The notes under the pieces are model-generated. The model was not told the origin of the DNA and did not search any database. It saw only the letters and a list, made by a program, of their open reading frames with translations. This document shows, one piece after another, positions 43,937 through 54,747 of a stretch of DNA of 64,000 nucleotides. Every line of letters starts with the position of its first letter. Within the stretch, counting starts at the first letter, position 1. Source of the stretch: Steinernema hermaphroditum (Eukaryota > Nematoda > Chromadorea > Rhabditida > Steinernematidae); NCBI GenBank assembly GCA_030435675.1, contig CM059621.1, positions 8,618,001-8,682,000 on the forward strand, read 5' to 3'. A program made the translations under genes and the position numbers.

Positions 43937-44598
43937 ATGAGACCAATAGCGCAATTTGTTTTACTTCTGTCCCTTGTCGAGAAGTCGCTGAGTTGTGTCG
44001 CCACCCGCCACGAGTAAGTTCGAAGTTTCGAAGAGGTGCACCGAAAATGGAACTTCCAGGACCAACGACAACTACCACTTCCACTACCACCACCACTACG
44101 GCTAAGCTTCTCGGTAATCACATGTCCCTTCTTCATGGTCACTTCATAGAACTCCAGCCCCAACTAAAGGCACAAACACACTTAAAACGCCTTCTGCCCT
44201 TTTTTCAATACTTCTCTAAAATTTCAGCGTATTCTCGTCTTCAGCTCCACTTTTCAGAATGTGAGAAGTGCGTGGAGAGCATCAGAAAAATCATTGAACT
44301 TCCCCTAAGGAAAGAAATCGAAACGGACGAGACAACGAAGGGATCCGATGGGTGCCTCCAAAGACGGATCGGCTGCCAGGGGCTTCCGAACCCAACACAA
44401 ACGAGTCTTGAGGTAGATTCCCACTGAGATCCCTACTTTAAAAGCACGGTTTAGTGGAATATGGGCGATGCGGGATTCACATTCGGGGAGCTGGGCGTTG
44501 TGGAAGTGGAGCTCGGGTGCAACGAGAGGGCCGAGTGGATTCTGACCATGGAGGACGTGAAGATCCCAATCACGGCGGTATCCTGCATCGCCGCCTGA
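43937..44598 (+). CDS. C6-domain secreted protein C (5' end out of frame)
   Basis: Exons 43937-44013 (signal peptide MRPIAQFVLLLSLVEKSLS then CVATRHE), 44060-44113 (PTTTTTSTTTTT), 44258-44412 and 44455-44598 carry one C6 domain: CEKC, DGCLQRRIGC, WNMGDAG, LGCNERAEW, VSC. The second to fourth exons fit together (phase 1, then 0), but exon 1 ends in phase 2 while the Thr exon needs phase 1. The DNA between them still contains a MELPGP stretch matching AELPG in protein B, in frame with the Thr codons, so a small indel or an undetected splice is likely. Either this is a recent pseudogene or the 5' structure differs. AATAAA at 44634-44639. Confidence 0.55.
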
Positions 44599-44633
44599 CG
44601 ATAGAGACCCTCTGAGAAGCGTAGAGAATTCGT

Positions 44634-44639
44634 AATAAA
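44634..44639 (+). terminator. Polyadenylation signal, C6 gene C
   Basis: AATAAA 36 bp after the stop codon. Confidence 0.55.
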
Positions 44640-44876
44640 TGCTTATAATTCTTTGAGTCGGAGTCACCAGTACGGTACTCTCGTGATAGTCGTCCTCAGT
44701 GTGGTCCTGAGGGCACAAGTGTGCCTTTGCCAGGGGCACATATCGTCGCCACTCCTTTCAAGTAACAAGAGCTGCGTAACTATAAGTGACTTGCGGCGAC
44801 ACTCGCGCAACAAAAGGACCCTTGACCTCCATCACCGTTGCCCGGGAAAACAGTGCCTAACAGACGATTCGTCTGG

Positions 44877-46951
44877 ATGGCGTTCTTCGCCGTGCTCCTC
44901 CTTCTGCTCTTCTCTGTGGAACGGTCTCAAGGGTGCATCGCTACGCAGAACGTCGAGAACCCTCGGGTGCCAGGATTGCCCGAGATCCCGAACGGTCGAA
45001 GTATGCTGACGATCCTTGTGCCGGAAACTGTAGGCGATTTAGACTGTAAGAGCTGCAACCCCGTGGAGGTCCGTCTAGGAGCGCCGTTCAAGGCGATGGA
45101 CCTCGACGAAGGCGGAATCGACGCGGCCGACCAATGCGCCACTCGAAGATTCGAGTGTCGAGGCGTCGAGAATCCTCGGCGGACGCTCCTTGTGGTACTG
45201 TAGAGTGCTTCTTCTGGGGGATCTGAACGTGGGTTTAGTGGGACGAGCCGAACGGAGTGTTCTCCGAGGACGGCCCCGGCTTCGCGGGGGCTACCATCAA
45301 GTGCAACACCGATGGACAGTGGATTCTCGCGCAGAACGGGCGAAACATTCCTGTCACGGAAGTTGGCTGTGTCGCCGTAGTACAGGAAGGAAACGGTGGA
45401 AACTGCCGTGAGTGTGTTCCGGCGAATGTCGAAGCCGTCGTGGGGGGAGACCTCCGGGGAAGGCAGATGCACCTGGACGAGGTGGGCGCTGACCCTGAAG
45501 ACGGCTGTCGAACAAGGACCTTTGAGTGCCGTGGACAAAACCCGCAGTTGTTGGTAGGTTCACTTCTTTATGCCTTGTGGAAATCCTTGACCGATTTCCC
45601 TTAAGTTACTGATACACACCTATTTGCGCATATTTCCAAACACGAACATGTCCAAGACGTTCAGCAGCGCTTCCAACAAAGGCACCTAAACCTGCCGAGA
45701 TCCTATTTCTTTGCATTTCTGCCACTCCTTCCATCTACGAACTCTATCTGAACCTTTCTTTTTCGCTAATTTCGGAATCGGTGTTTAGTGGAACGGAGGA
45801 GCCGATGGAACGGCTGTTCCAGAGGCACCCGACGGTGCCGCCGTCAGGAAGACGCTGAAGTGCAATGCGGCCGGACAGTGGATTCTGCAGGAGAACAACC
45901 GAAATACAGTAATCGACCAGGTGCACTGTGTGGCCGTGGCACTTGAAGAAGGGGGTGAGGCGTGCCGAAACTGCGACCCGACTGCTATCGCCCTGAACAA
46001 AGGCGCCGGCTGGGAGGCACTGGTGGTGGAAGAGCGCGTCGGAGACGGCGGATGCGCCACGAGGAGCTTCGAGTGTCGAGGTGGAGATGGCGCCGTGCGA
46101 TCGGAACTCGTGGTGAGACCCTCCCCGACGCTCCCTTCTGAAGGTCTTTCAGTGGAACATGGGCATGGTGCTACCTTCGATGGACGATCCTGCGCGCGTC
46201 AGGAGGGACGTCAGGTGCAACGATGCAGGCCTGTGGGAGCTCGTGGATGCTGAGAGGGCAGAGAACGTGGTGGTGAGGGAAGTCGGCTGCCGGGTCGAAA
46301 GGGGCGCCGTTCCTCCATGCCGAAACTGTGGCGCCGTGAACGTGGTGGGGGCAGTGGACAGAGACGAAGCCGGAGTGGATGCGGCAGATGGGTGCGCCAC
46401 GAGGACCTTCGAGTGCCGAGGAGGACAGAATCCTCTGAGAACGGCGCTCGTGGTAGGTGGCCTGAGGGATTCTCTGTGGATCGGAGTTTAGTGGAACGGA
46501 GCCCGCTCGTCGATCGACACCCTGGAGAGAGTCGAAAGGACCCTCAGATGCAACCAAAACGCGCAGTGGATCCTCCAGGAGGACGGAGAGAATATCGCGG
46601 TCCGGGAAGTCGCCTGCGATGTCGTGTTGGCCGGCTGCAGAGAGTGCGTCGCCGAGGGACTCGTGACAGAGAACTTCCAGCCTGAGAATCTGAACTTCGA
46701 GCTTGCAGAGGGTGAATGTGCCAGAATGGACGTGATCTGCCAGGGACAGCGAGTCAGAGTGAGTTGAGCGTCCCTAACCTCCAGTCGGAGAGATTCAGTG
46801 GAACAACGGCGCCGACGGAGAAACCGAAGCAGAAGGAGAGTTCGCCTTCGCCGTCCTCGGATGCAGCAACGATCGACAGTGGCTGCTTCGGAGGGAAAAC
46901 CAGGCTCCGGTAGTGGTAAGACAAGCCACATGCATTGCCAACGGACCCTAA
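44877..46951 (+). CDS. C6-domain secreted protein D (five tandem domains)
   Basis: 544 residues, exons 44877-45000, 45043-45194, 45239-45553, 45789-46112, 46153-46452, 46492-46758 and 46799-46951. Signal peptide ends VERSQG, then CIAT. Five C6 units follow, each with a first half (CxxC ... GC/QC-ATR-FEC) and a second half opening W(N/D) and closing C(V/I)A-like. Every unit is split before the WN by a phase-0 intron, so internal exons each encode the second half of one domain plus the first half of the next. Domains 2-4 are most alike (ADGCATRTFECRG); domain 5 is the most diverged (GECARMDVICQG). The exon-repeat pattern indicates growth by duplication of an intron-bounded unit. AATAAA at 46978-46983. 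Confidence 0.9.
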
Positions 46952-46977
46952 TCCCAGCTGAGAATCAGAGTGTGATT

Positions 46978-46983
46978 AATAAA
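46978..46983 (+). terminator. Polyadenylation signal, C6 gene D
   Basis: AATAAA 27 bp after the stop codon. Confidence 0.6.
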
Positions 46984-47225
46984 GAATGAATTACAAGATG
47001 GGTACAAGATGGATTTCACACATAATAAGGCTTCCACGGCCCTCTTCGGGTGATTGCCATCGCTCTTTCACATGACAGGTTAAGTCACCACATCACTGAC
47101 CTCCGACGTGTCCGAAATCTCCTTTGTGGCGGAAATTCTCACGCGCTGTCATCAGCCGCGCCTTAATTGATAATTGCCGGCTATTGTTATGAAACAGTCG
47201 CGGAGCATTCGTTCGATCACAGAGA

Positions 47226-47231
47226 TATAAA
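47226..47231 (+). promoter_or_regulatory. TATA box of C6 gene E
   Basis: TATAAA in GAGATATAAAGTGG, 46 bp before the ATG. Confidence 0.6.
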
Positions 47232-47276
47232 GTGGTTCACCACCTTATTAACCGCAAACACCGTTCGAGATCCGCG

Positions 47277-47851
47277 ATGTCTCCCCTCGTACCCCTTCTG
47301 CTCCTTCTTGTCACCGTCCACTCAAACCTCGCTTGCATGGCCTCCCACCACAACCCCGGGAACGACCTTCCGGCCGTCGCCCCGAATAATCCCAAGGACG
47401 AACCCAGGGATCCCTCGAGACTCATAGGTTCCTCCCGGGTAAGGTTCCAGATTGACGGTTCTCTTCAGGGTGCAACACTTGTGGCGATTCGATAGAAGTG
47501 AGTCACCAGGAAGGGGCGACGTCCATTCGCGTCGATAAAGTCGGAATCGACGACAGAGGCTGTATGACTCGGCGATTTGGCTGCGACGGAATCGAAGAGG
47601 CCCACATCACTCAACTGACCGTGAGTCACAGCCCCTGTATCGGTCCTTAGCCAGCGTTTAAGTGGAACTACGGGTCTCTTATCCCGAAAGAGCGCCAGGA
47701 CCCCAAGTACGTGGAGCAGACGCTCCAGTGTAACGACGACGGCGAGTGGGTCTTCCGGGCGAACGGAAAGGAGACGATTGTTTACGAGGTGTCCTGCTAC
47801 TCCGCCATCTTCGAGTCGGAGCTCCGCTCTGGGAAGGAGCCTAATTTCTGA
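47277..47851 (+). CDS. C6-domain secreted protein E (one domain)
   Basis: 163 residues, exons 47277-47427, 47469-47620 and 47663-47851. Signal peptide MSPLVPLLLLLVTVHSNLA then CMAS, a variant of the cluster's CIAT. A Pro/Asn/Asp linker (NPGNDLPAVAPNNPKDE) replaces the Thr-rich one. One C6 domain: CNTCGDSIE, GCMTRRFGC, WNYGSLI, LQCNDDGEWVF, VSC, with an extended charged C-terminus ending GKEPNF. The last intron uses a TTTAAG acceptor. Its own TATA box shows it is not co-transcribed with gene D. AATAAA at 47877-47882. Confidence 0.88.
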
Positions 47852-50224
47852 GTCATTCAATATCTCCACCATGTGTAATAAATCCTTGAAATAAACGTTT
47901 TAAAATCAAGTGCCTCGGAGTCACACACACAGCTTCCACGCAAAATCAAGTCCTTCTTCTTACAGTAGAACGAATCGGTCTGAGTGGACCTTCATCGGAA
48001 ATACGTAGTGAGATGGCGACAAGCACTATGGCTTCAAAGGCTCCAAAAATCACTTGAAGGCAGAGTTTCATGAAACATAAGTGACCATCTTTGTAGAATC
48101 AAATGAACAACCTCAAGACTCTAGGCATAATCCTAAACCGGGCCTAGATCTCCGGCTCATTACTGGCAACCACTGGCTGTGACATCTTAGCATCAACTTC
48201 ATACACTTCCCCCACACCCACACCGCTTTATGTGTGCTGAATGGGATGTTCCCCAGTGAGCCCTGCTCCTATTCGTACGCATTTTAGTGTTTCTTCTCGT
48301 CGTCACCCCTGGGACACTTTATAAAACAGCGATTCTAGGCGAAAAACAAACAAATCGTCCGATTCGAACGGCGGAATTCCGGTCCTTTGTTAGGGGAGCA
48401 CAAACAGAACCTTTGCAGACGCTCCGTGCGGAACCATTTGGCCAACAAGGACGTCTCCAAGGAACGCCCTTATCTCGACGTCCACGTGACTTCCCTTGTT
48501 TCCGCGCGCTTTGTTCGTCTTTTTCGATCCTTTTGCGTCGTTTATCGATCGCTCCTGTTCCCCTCCAATCGACAACTTCGCAGGCACTCGTTCTCGACAA
48601 ACACTTCGCGCTGATTCACTTCCACCGAGTGGGGCATCGTCGGCCCCTCCGGGCCTCAGTGCTCCCAGATGCGCGGAGTAATCGTCTTCGGACGCCTCCG
48701 GCCCAATCATTTCGGCAATTTATGCGTCTCTGCGCGACGGCAATTTTGCTTTTTCCGTCGGCGAGGCGACGCGCTTCCTTAATCGATTCTCCGCGCTTTA
48801 TTTTGACACGAGCCGAGACGGAAGGGACGCGTCGGAAGACGGACGGCGCCTTCAACTTCGAAAGACTGATCTCCGCTTTCATTCATCCCCACAATTGTTT
48901 TCCTGACTTCTTCTTGAAAGCCGCGAAACATCGTCCTTGTGAAGGAGGCCGTTTAGGGCTGTTCATCACAACTACTTCTGGCGGATAAGAGTAGTCGAGA
49001 TCTTTTAAAATCACTCTTTGTTTGGCGAAACATTCCGAAAAGCGTCGATAAACAAAGAATGTTTGTTTTGGTTGCTTTTGATGAAATATAAACAAAATGG
49101 ACCGATTGATCGTTCGCACTTCCCTTTCACCCCATTTCCTCCGAGTCGATTGCCCTCTCATTTCCTGCGGATCCAAGGACATCCAAATCGTCGCCTTTTA
49201 CTGCGTTCGTTTTACATGCAGAGCTGCTCTGTTTGCAGAGAAAAGAGGGCATCATGTTCTCCCGTGAACTTTCCCATTTCGCTCTAAGCTACCGTAATCC
49301 CTTGTCGCGCTTTTGTTAACCTTCTGTCGACGTCGACAAACACGCAACGGAACCGGCGCCCGACGAGTTCTGATCGTTGGACGCCAAGAGGAACGGTGAA
49401 TCAGCAAGCTATCTAGTCACCATCCTGTCGACTTCGTTTTCGTCCTCAGCATCACTAATTGCTCACTCTGCAGGCACGTCATCGACGGAGCAGAGTGTCC
49501 AGCCACGATCCGCATGACTCACCGACCGACCGACCGACCTCTCGTTCGCAGCGCTCTGCGTCGCGACTCGATCGCCACCCAATCGGCTGTCTATCAGACA
49601 GACCAGCGTCTCTCGCGCTTCGCCGTTCATTTCGGGACCGAGAGATCGGTCGTATTTGCAGAGATTCGGCCTTCTTGGGACTTGTGGGGGGAGCTTCTTG
49701 CCCACGACATATGTGCATCATAATAGGAAATTGATTTTTATGTGCATTACACTGCGCCTCCTTGCTCTGAATATAATTTGCGCACATCGCGCACTTGAAA
49801 TTCGATATTTATCGACCGTGGGAGCGTCCTTCTCTTTTTCAGTTCACTTCGGATAGGCGAGCGCCTGTTTTGTTAAATTTGCGTTTTTTTACTTTTCGCG
49901 TTGGAGGCCCTAGTCCCGCCAGCGTCTGTGTTTTGGCCCTCATTGCTCCGGACGTTGACTGCCGAGGAAGCGGCCAGATTTTGGCTTTCTTTCGTTTCGC
50001 GCAAGCGTTTATCGATTCCTTCGCGCATTCGGCTTCTTCGTCCTTTGATTTAGGCATGCCCCTGACGTGTTGGTCGCGATAAGAGAGGTCACAAGAATGT
50101 ACGCGTGATTAGCATAGCCCTTTATTCGTCAGCTGTAGGCACATTGAATTCGATGACTTCCATTCTTCTGATCGTCTTCTGAAGTTTGGCTTCTTGTGAA
50201 CCTTCAAAACGTGGTGATTGGTGA
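47852..50224. other. Intergenic
   Basis: 2.4 kb without a supportable gene. TACCGTAA at 49290-49297. Open frames at 48287-48988 and 49459-49734 are Arg/Ser-rich and look like GC-driven noise. Confidence 0.5.
47877..47882 (+). terminator. Polyadenylation signal, C6 gene E
   Basis: AATAAA 25 bp after the stop codon, with a second one at 47890. Confidence 0.6.
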
Positions 50225-50506
50225 ATGTATTTGAAACTGTTCGTCCTGGTTGTGCTATCTGTCCTCCTGGCCGATGATAAGTTGAGAAAAGAAAGGCCGC
50301 AGCTCCTGAACTTGCGGACTAGGTCGTCACTGAGAATGTGTGTTCAGGATATTGATTTTCGTTATGCCATTCCAGGACTATTAGCAGCACTCCCGCAAAG
50401 ACTCGGAAATGTTCCGGATACAAGAGAACTCGATAGGTATCGGGAGCCGAGAGAGCCCTTGTTTGATGCTCTCCGATTGACTACGATCTCAGCGGTTTTG
50501 GGGTGA
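50225..50506 (+). CDS. Candidate small secreted peptide
   Basis: 93-residue single frame starting MYLKLFVLVVLSVLLADD, a convincing signal peptide, followed by basic-residue-rich sequence (KLRKERPQLLNLRTRSSLR). The later part (YAIPGLLAALPQRL, then a charged region) shows no domain. Weak internal splice signals exist (TGTGTTCAG, CCATTCCAG), so the true C-terminus may differ. No family recognised; a chance ORF remains possible. Confidence 0.35.
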   Translation: MYLKLFVLVVLSVLLADDKLRKERPQLLNLRTRSSLRMCVQDIDFRYAIPGLLAALPQRLGNVPDTRELDRYREPREPLFDALRLTTISAVLG

Positions 50507-50846
50507 TCTGAAAGAGGGATATGCAAAACAGTTCTGCTACGTGTCAATGTGTTGTTTTCAAATTTTTGATGGATCAATCGCTCGGTTTATTATTCTTGTG
50601 ATAACAGCTCACGAGTCGTTCAGCTTTCTCCGTTTATGTTCAAGTGCTTTCCTGGGTCACCTGGCTAGCATCAGTCCGAGCACGTTGGTTTACGTGCCGA
50701 GTTGCGCTGAATATAGTTGACATCCTCGGCGTACTCTTGAAGCATACATAGTCAAGTATGAAAACGCGTGTCGCGCCGTCATGAATTATTTTCGCGTATT
50801 ATCGATTTCGGCTCATTTTTGGTTATTGCAGAGTCCCCCGATCGTG
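50507..50846. other. Dynamin upstream region
   Basis: Presumed promoter/5' leader of dynamin. An acceptor, TTATTGCAG, lies at about 50823-50831, 15 bp before the dynamin ATG, consistent with trans-splicing or a 5' UTR intron. Confidence 0.45.
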
Positions 50847-53800
50847 ATGGCGTGGGTGAACCAGGGCATGGAAGCCCTGATCCCCGTGATCAACCGCGTC
50901 CAGGACGCCTTCGCGCAGTTGGGCACTACACTGAACTTCGACCTGCCCCAGATTGCTGTCGTCGGTGGACAGAGCGCCGGCAAATCTTCGGTGCTTGAGA
51001 ACTTCGTGGGGAAGTAGGTGCATGGTTTTGGCAACCATTATTTATGTTATCTGCTTTCAGAGATTTTCTGCCCCGCGGAAGCGGAATTGTCACACGTCGT
51101 CCATTAATTCTGCAGCTCATTCAAGACCGAGCAGAGTATGCAGAATTTCTGCACAAGAAGGGACACAAATTCGTCGATTTCGACCAAGTTCGAAAGGAAA
51201 TTGAGGACGAAACGGATCGTCTCACAGGACAGAACAAAGGAATTTCACCAATTCCGATTAATCTTCGGGTGTTTAGTCCTCACGGTTAGTGCTCTTCATA
51301 CTCAAACGTGATTCATCTCCTGATGTTATAGTGCTGAATTTGACTCTCATTGATCTTCCCGGCCTGACGAAGGTGCCTGTGGGAGATCAACCGGCTGATA
51401 TTGAACATCAAATCCGGGACATGATTCTCACCTACATTTCTCGCGAAACCTGCTTGATCCTGGCCGTCACACCGGCAAATAGCGATTTGGCCACCTCGGA
51501 TGCTCTCAAGTTGGCCCGCGAAGTGGACCCGGAAGGTCGCCGCACGATCGGAGTTCTCACAAAGTTGGATCTGATGGACGAAGGAACGGACGCCAGAGAT
51601 ATTCTGGAGAACCGCGTATTCCAGCTGCGCAGAGGTAGCCATTTCATGCGGAAGCCGTGAATGATTGATCCTGGATGTTCAGGTTATGTGGGTGTCGTTA
51701 ACAGGGGACAGAAAGATATCGTCGGACGCAAGGATATTCGAGCAGCACTGGATGCAGAAAGAAAGTTCTTCCTCGCTCACCCGGCATACAGGCACATGTC
51801 CGACAAGCTTGGTACGCCCTATCTTCAGAAGACTTTGAACAACCAGCTGACGAACCACATCAAGGACACGCTACCGACTTTGAAGGATAGTCTTCAGAAG
51901 AAGTTCTACGCTCTTGAACAAGACATAAAAGAATACAAGTACATGCAGCCGAATGATCCCGCCAGAAAGTCCAAAGCCCTGATGAGCCTCACGCAGCAGT
52001 TCACGGAGAACGTGAAGCACGCAATCCAAGGTCAGGGGAAAACGGGTGGCGAAAGTGTGAGCACAACGGAGCTGTCGCGTGGAGCAAGGATCAGCCGCAT
52101 TTTCAATGAGCGCTTCCCGTTCGAGATCGTGAAGATGACCGTCGACGAGAAGGAACTCCGAAGAGAAATCCAGTTCGCCATCCGCAACGCTCAGGGCATT
52201 CGGTATGGCCTTTCTACTTTGTAGTGCTGCTATTGCTTATCTCCAATTTTAGTGGGGCAATTTTTACCCCTAACGAAGCCTTCGAAATTATCGTCAAGAA
52301 GCAGATCGGCCGTCTTCGCGAACCAGCGCTAAAATGTGTCGATTTGGTCATCAACGAAGTGGCCAGCGCCGTTCGCGAAGCGGCGGAGTGCGCCTCGCAG
52401 TACCCCAGGTTCCGAGATGTCCTGGAACAGATCGTGATTCAAGCCATGCGCGATAAAGAGAGCGACACGAAGCGCTTCGTCAATCACCACGTCGATATCC
52501 AAATGTCGTACATCAACGTGAACCACGACGATTTCATCGGATTTTCGACGTAAGCTAGAAGCTATAATGTTCAATTACTTGATTTTTCCAGTGCTGAAGC
52601 CAAAGCATCGGCTTCCACGCAGAGTCAAGCAGCAGGAAGGAAGAACATTGGCAATCAGGTCATCCGGAAGGGGTGGCTGAGCGTCCATAATATGGGAATT
52701 GTTCGTGGATCGCGCGATTTCTGGTTCGTCCTCACTTCCGAGAACCTCTCGTGGTACAAGGACGAAGAGGTTTGTTTCGTCCTGAGTCATGGATTCTCAG
52801 TGCGGCAATTTTAGGAGCGCGAAAAGAAGTACATGCTGCCTCTGGACGGAATAAAACTGCGCGATGTCGATGCGTCGTTCATGTCACGCCAGCACAAATT
52901 CGCTTTGTTCTACCCTGACGGAAAGTAAGTCACTCTCTTCTGCTTATGCACTACTAACTCTTGCGCATTTGTGTATTCCAGGAAGTAAGTTTCACATTCA
53001 TTTTGCTCATAGCTTCTGTTACACTGTTTGTCATGCACGTCGTCACCGTCCACCAGGCCAGCTTTTGCAACGCCCTCTAAAGGGCGCTGAGTTCTGTCAG
53101 AAGTAATCACCTGTATCTGTTATAGGAACATTTATAAAGATCTCAAATCGCTAGAACTGGGAGCGGCCACGCTGGATGACGTCGAAGCTTGGAAGGCCAG
53201 TTTCCTGAGGGCAGGAATCTATCCGGAAGTTGGCAATCAGCCTGCGGAGGATGAGGTATGATAAGCTTAACCCCTGAAGCTTGTTCGAATAAATTGCTTT
53301 CAGGATGTAAGTAATGACCTATTACGGGGTATCTTGCGATCGTAGGTTTAGGGTGTCTTGTGGTCTTTGTAGTAGTGTCCGTCGTTTGTGGTGAAGGTTT
53401 TTGCTAGTTTCGTGCACTTTTGACTTTTTGGCGTAACCAGCTTTTTGCACTTGTTCGTTTCTGACATCGTCTTCTTTTCAGGATGGAAACCCAGTTGAGG
53501 ATTCTCCCAGCATTGACCCTGCGATCGAGCGCCAGGTGGAAACCATCCGCAACGTAGTGGAATCCTACATGCGAATCGTGAACGTGTCGGTGCGAGATGT
53601 GGTCCCGAAAACTATCGTCCACGACATTATCGACAAGCTGATCGAATTCCTGGGAACAGAACTCCTTGCGCATTTGTATCAGCAGAACCAGGTAGCGAAA
53701 TATTCTCACAGCAACAAAGAAATCGCACTATTTCAGGATTCGTTGATGGATGAAGCGCCGGAAGCGGTACAGAAACGGGAGGAACAGCTGCGCATGTACC

Positions 53801-54450
53801 ACGCCTGCCAACAAGCGCTCAGCATCATCAGCGAAGTGAGCATGATGACTCCATCAGCACTCCAGTCGTCGGGTGCTCCACCACCTCAACAGAACTTCAT
53901 GGGTCCTATGGGCGGTGGCGGTGGCGGATTCAACGACATGATTCACCGGTATCTAGTTGTTTGCCGTCCTGTAACTCACGAATTCTGCCTTTAGGGGGAA
54001 TCCATCTCCGATACCGGGAGGTCAAAGACCCGCGCCTATGCCTCCGATGGGCCACATGGCCAACCGTCCGGCACCGATGCCCCCTCGTCCCATGGGTGGA
54101 CAGATGCCTAATCGCCCACTTCCGCAACCCGGAGGAATGCCGCCCATGCAGCCTATGTAAGTTGTTTTCCCACATTCTGTTTTCCACTCTGTCTTGTTCT
54201 ATTTAACAGGCGTCCTCCGCCACGCTAAGCAGTCTTCGACTAAAGGTTTCACTGTTTGGCGTACCGTTGTATAGAAACGTACTTAGTTTTGTGGATGTCC
54301 AATATGTAGATCATTTCGTGTCATCTTCCTAGTGCATGAAGCAGTACCAGTGGAAGTGCCTAATCTGGTTCTCATTTCAGGTCCGTTCAGAATGGGGCTC
54401 CACGAATACCCGACAGACCGCAGATTCCCAAACGGCCCGCTCATCAGTAA
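50847..54450 (+). CDS. dyn-1: Dynamin GTPase, alternative C-termini
   Basis: Large GTPase that pinches off clathrin-coated and other endocytic vesicles. Exons 50847-51013, 51061-51284, 51332-51634, 51683-52202, 52253-52549, 52592-52769, 52815-52924, 53126-53255, 53482-53691, 53737-53948, 53995-54156, then either 54210-54228 (843 residues, ending RPPPR) or 54381-54450 (860 residues, ending RPAHQ). P-loop GGQSAGKSS near residue 40, DLPG near 138, TKLD near 208, then middle/stalk, PH domain (RKGWLSVHN to WKASFLRAG, about 525-640), GTPase effector domain (VESYMRIVN ... FLGTELL) and a Pro/Met/Gly-rich tail with PxxP motifs that bind SH3 proteins. Length is as in other dynamins. AATAAA at 54742-54747. 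As I recall, C. elegans has a single dynamin, dyn-1. Confidence 0.97.
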
Positions 54451-54741
54451 ATTAACTTAGTCTTAGAAGCATTTCTGTAAATTGATTTTTTATGTTGTTT
54501 TTTTGATATATATATGCAATAAGACGCTGTAATTCTCTTGTCGTTTCACTGATGTGACTCGTTGTTGTATGCCCCATCTTATTCCGATCCGATGTTAGTA
54601 TCTGGTTACTAGCTGTACATAGCAAGTAGGGACTCGTTGTTCTCTGGAGGGTCCAACGGCTAGTTTCGCCCTCTGACAAGTAGGTGACTCTCCCCGTCGT
54701 CTCAAGTATTTATTGTGATTGTGAGTTGTACGTACGACTAG

Positions 54742-54747
54742 AAATAA
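54742..54747 (+). terminator. Polyadenylation signal, dynamin
   Basis: AATAAA in GAAATAAAACG, 292 bp after the distal stop codon. Confidence 0.5.
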
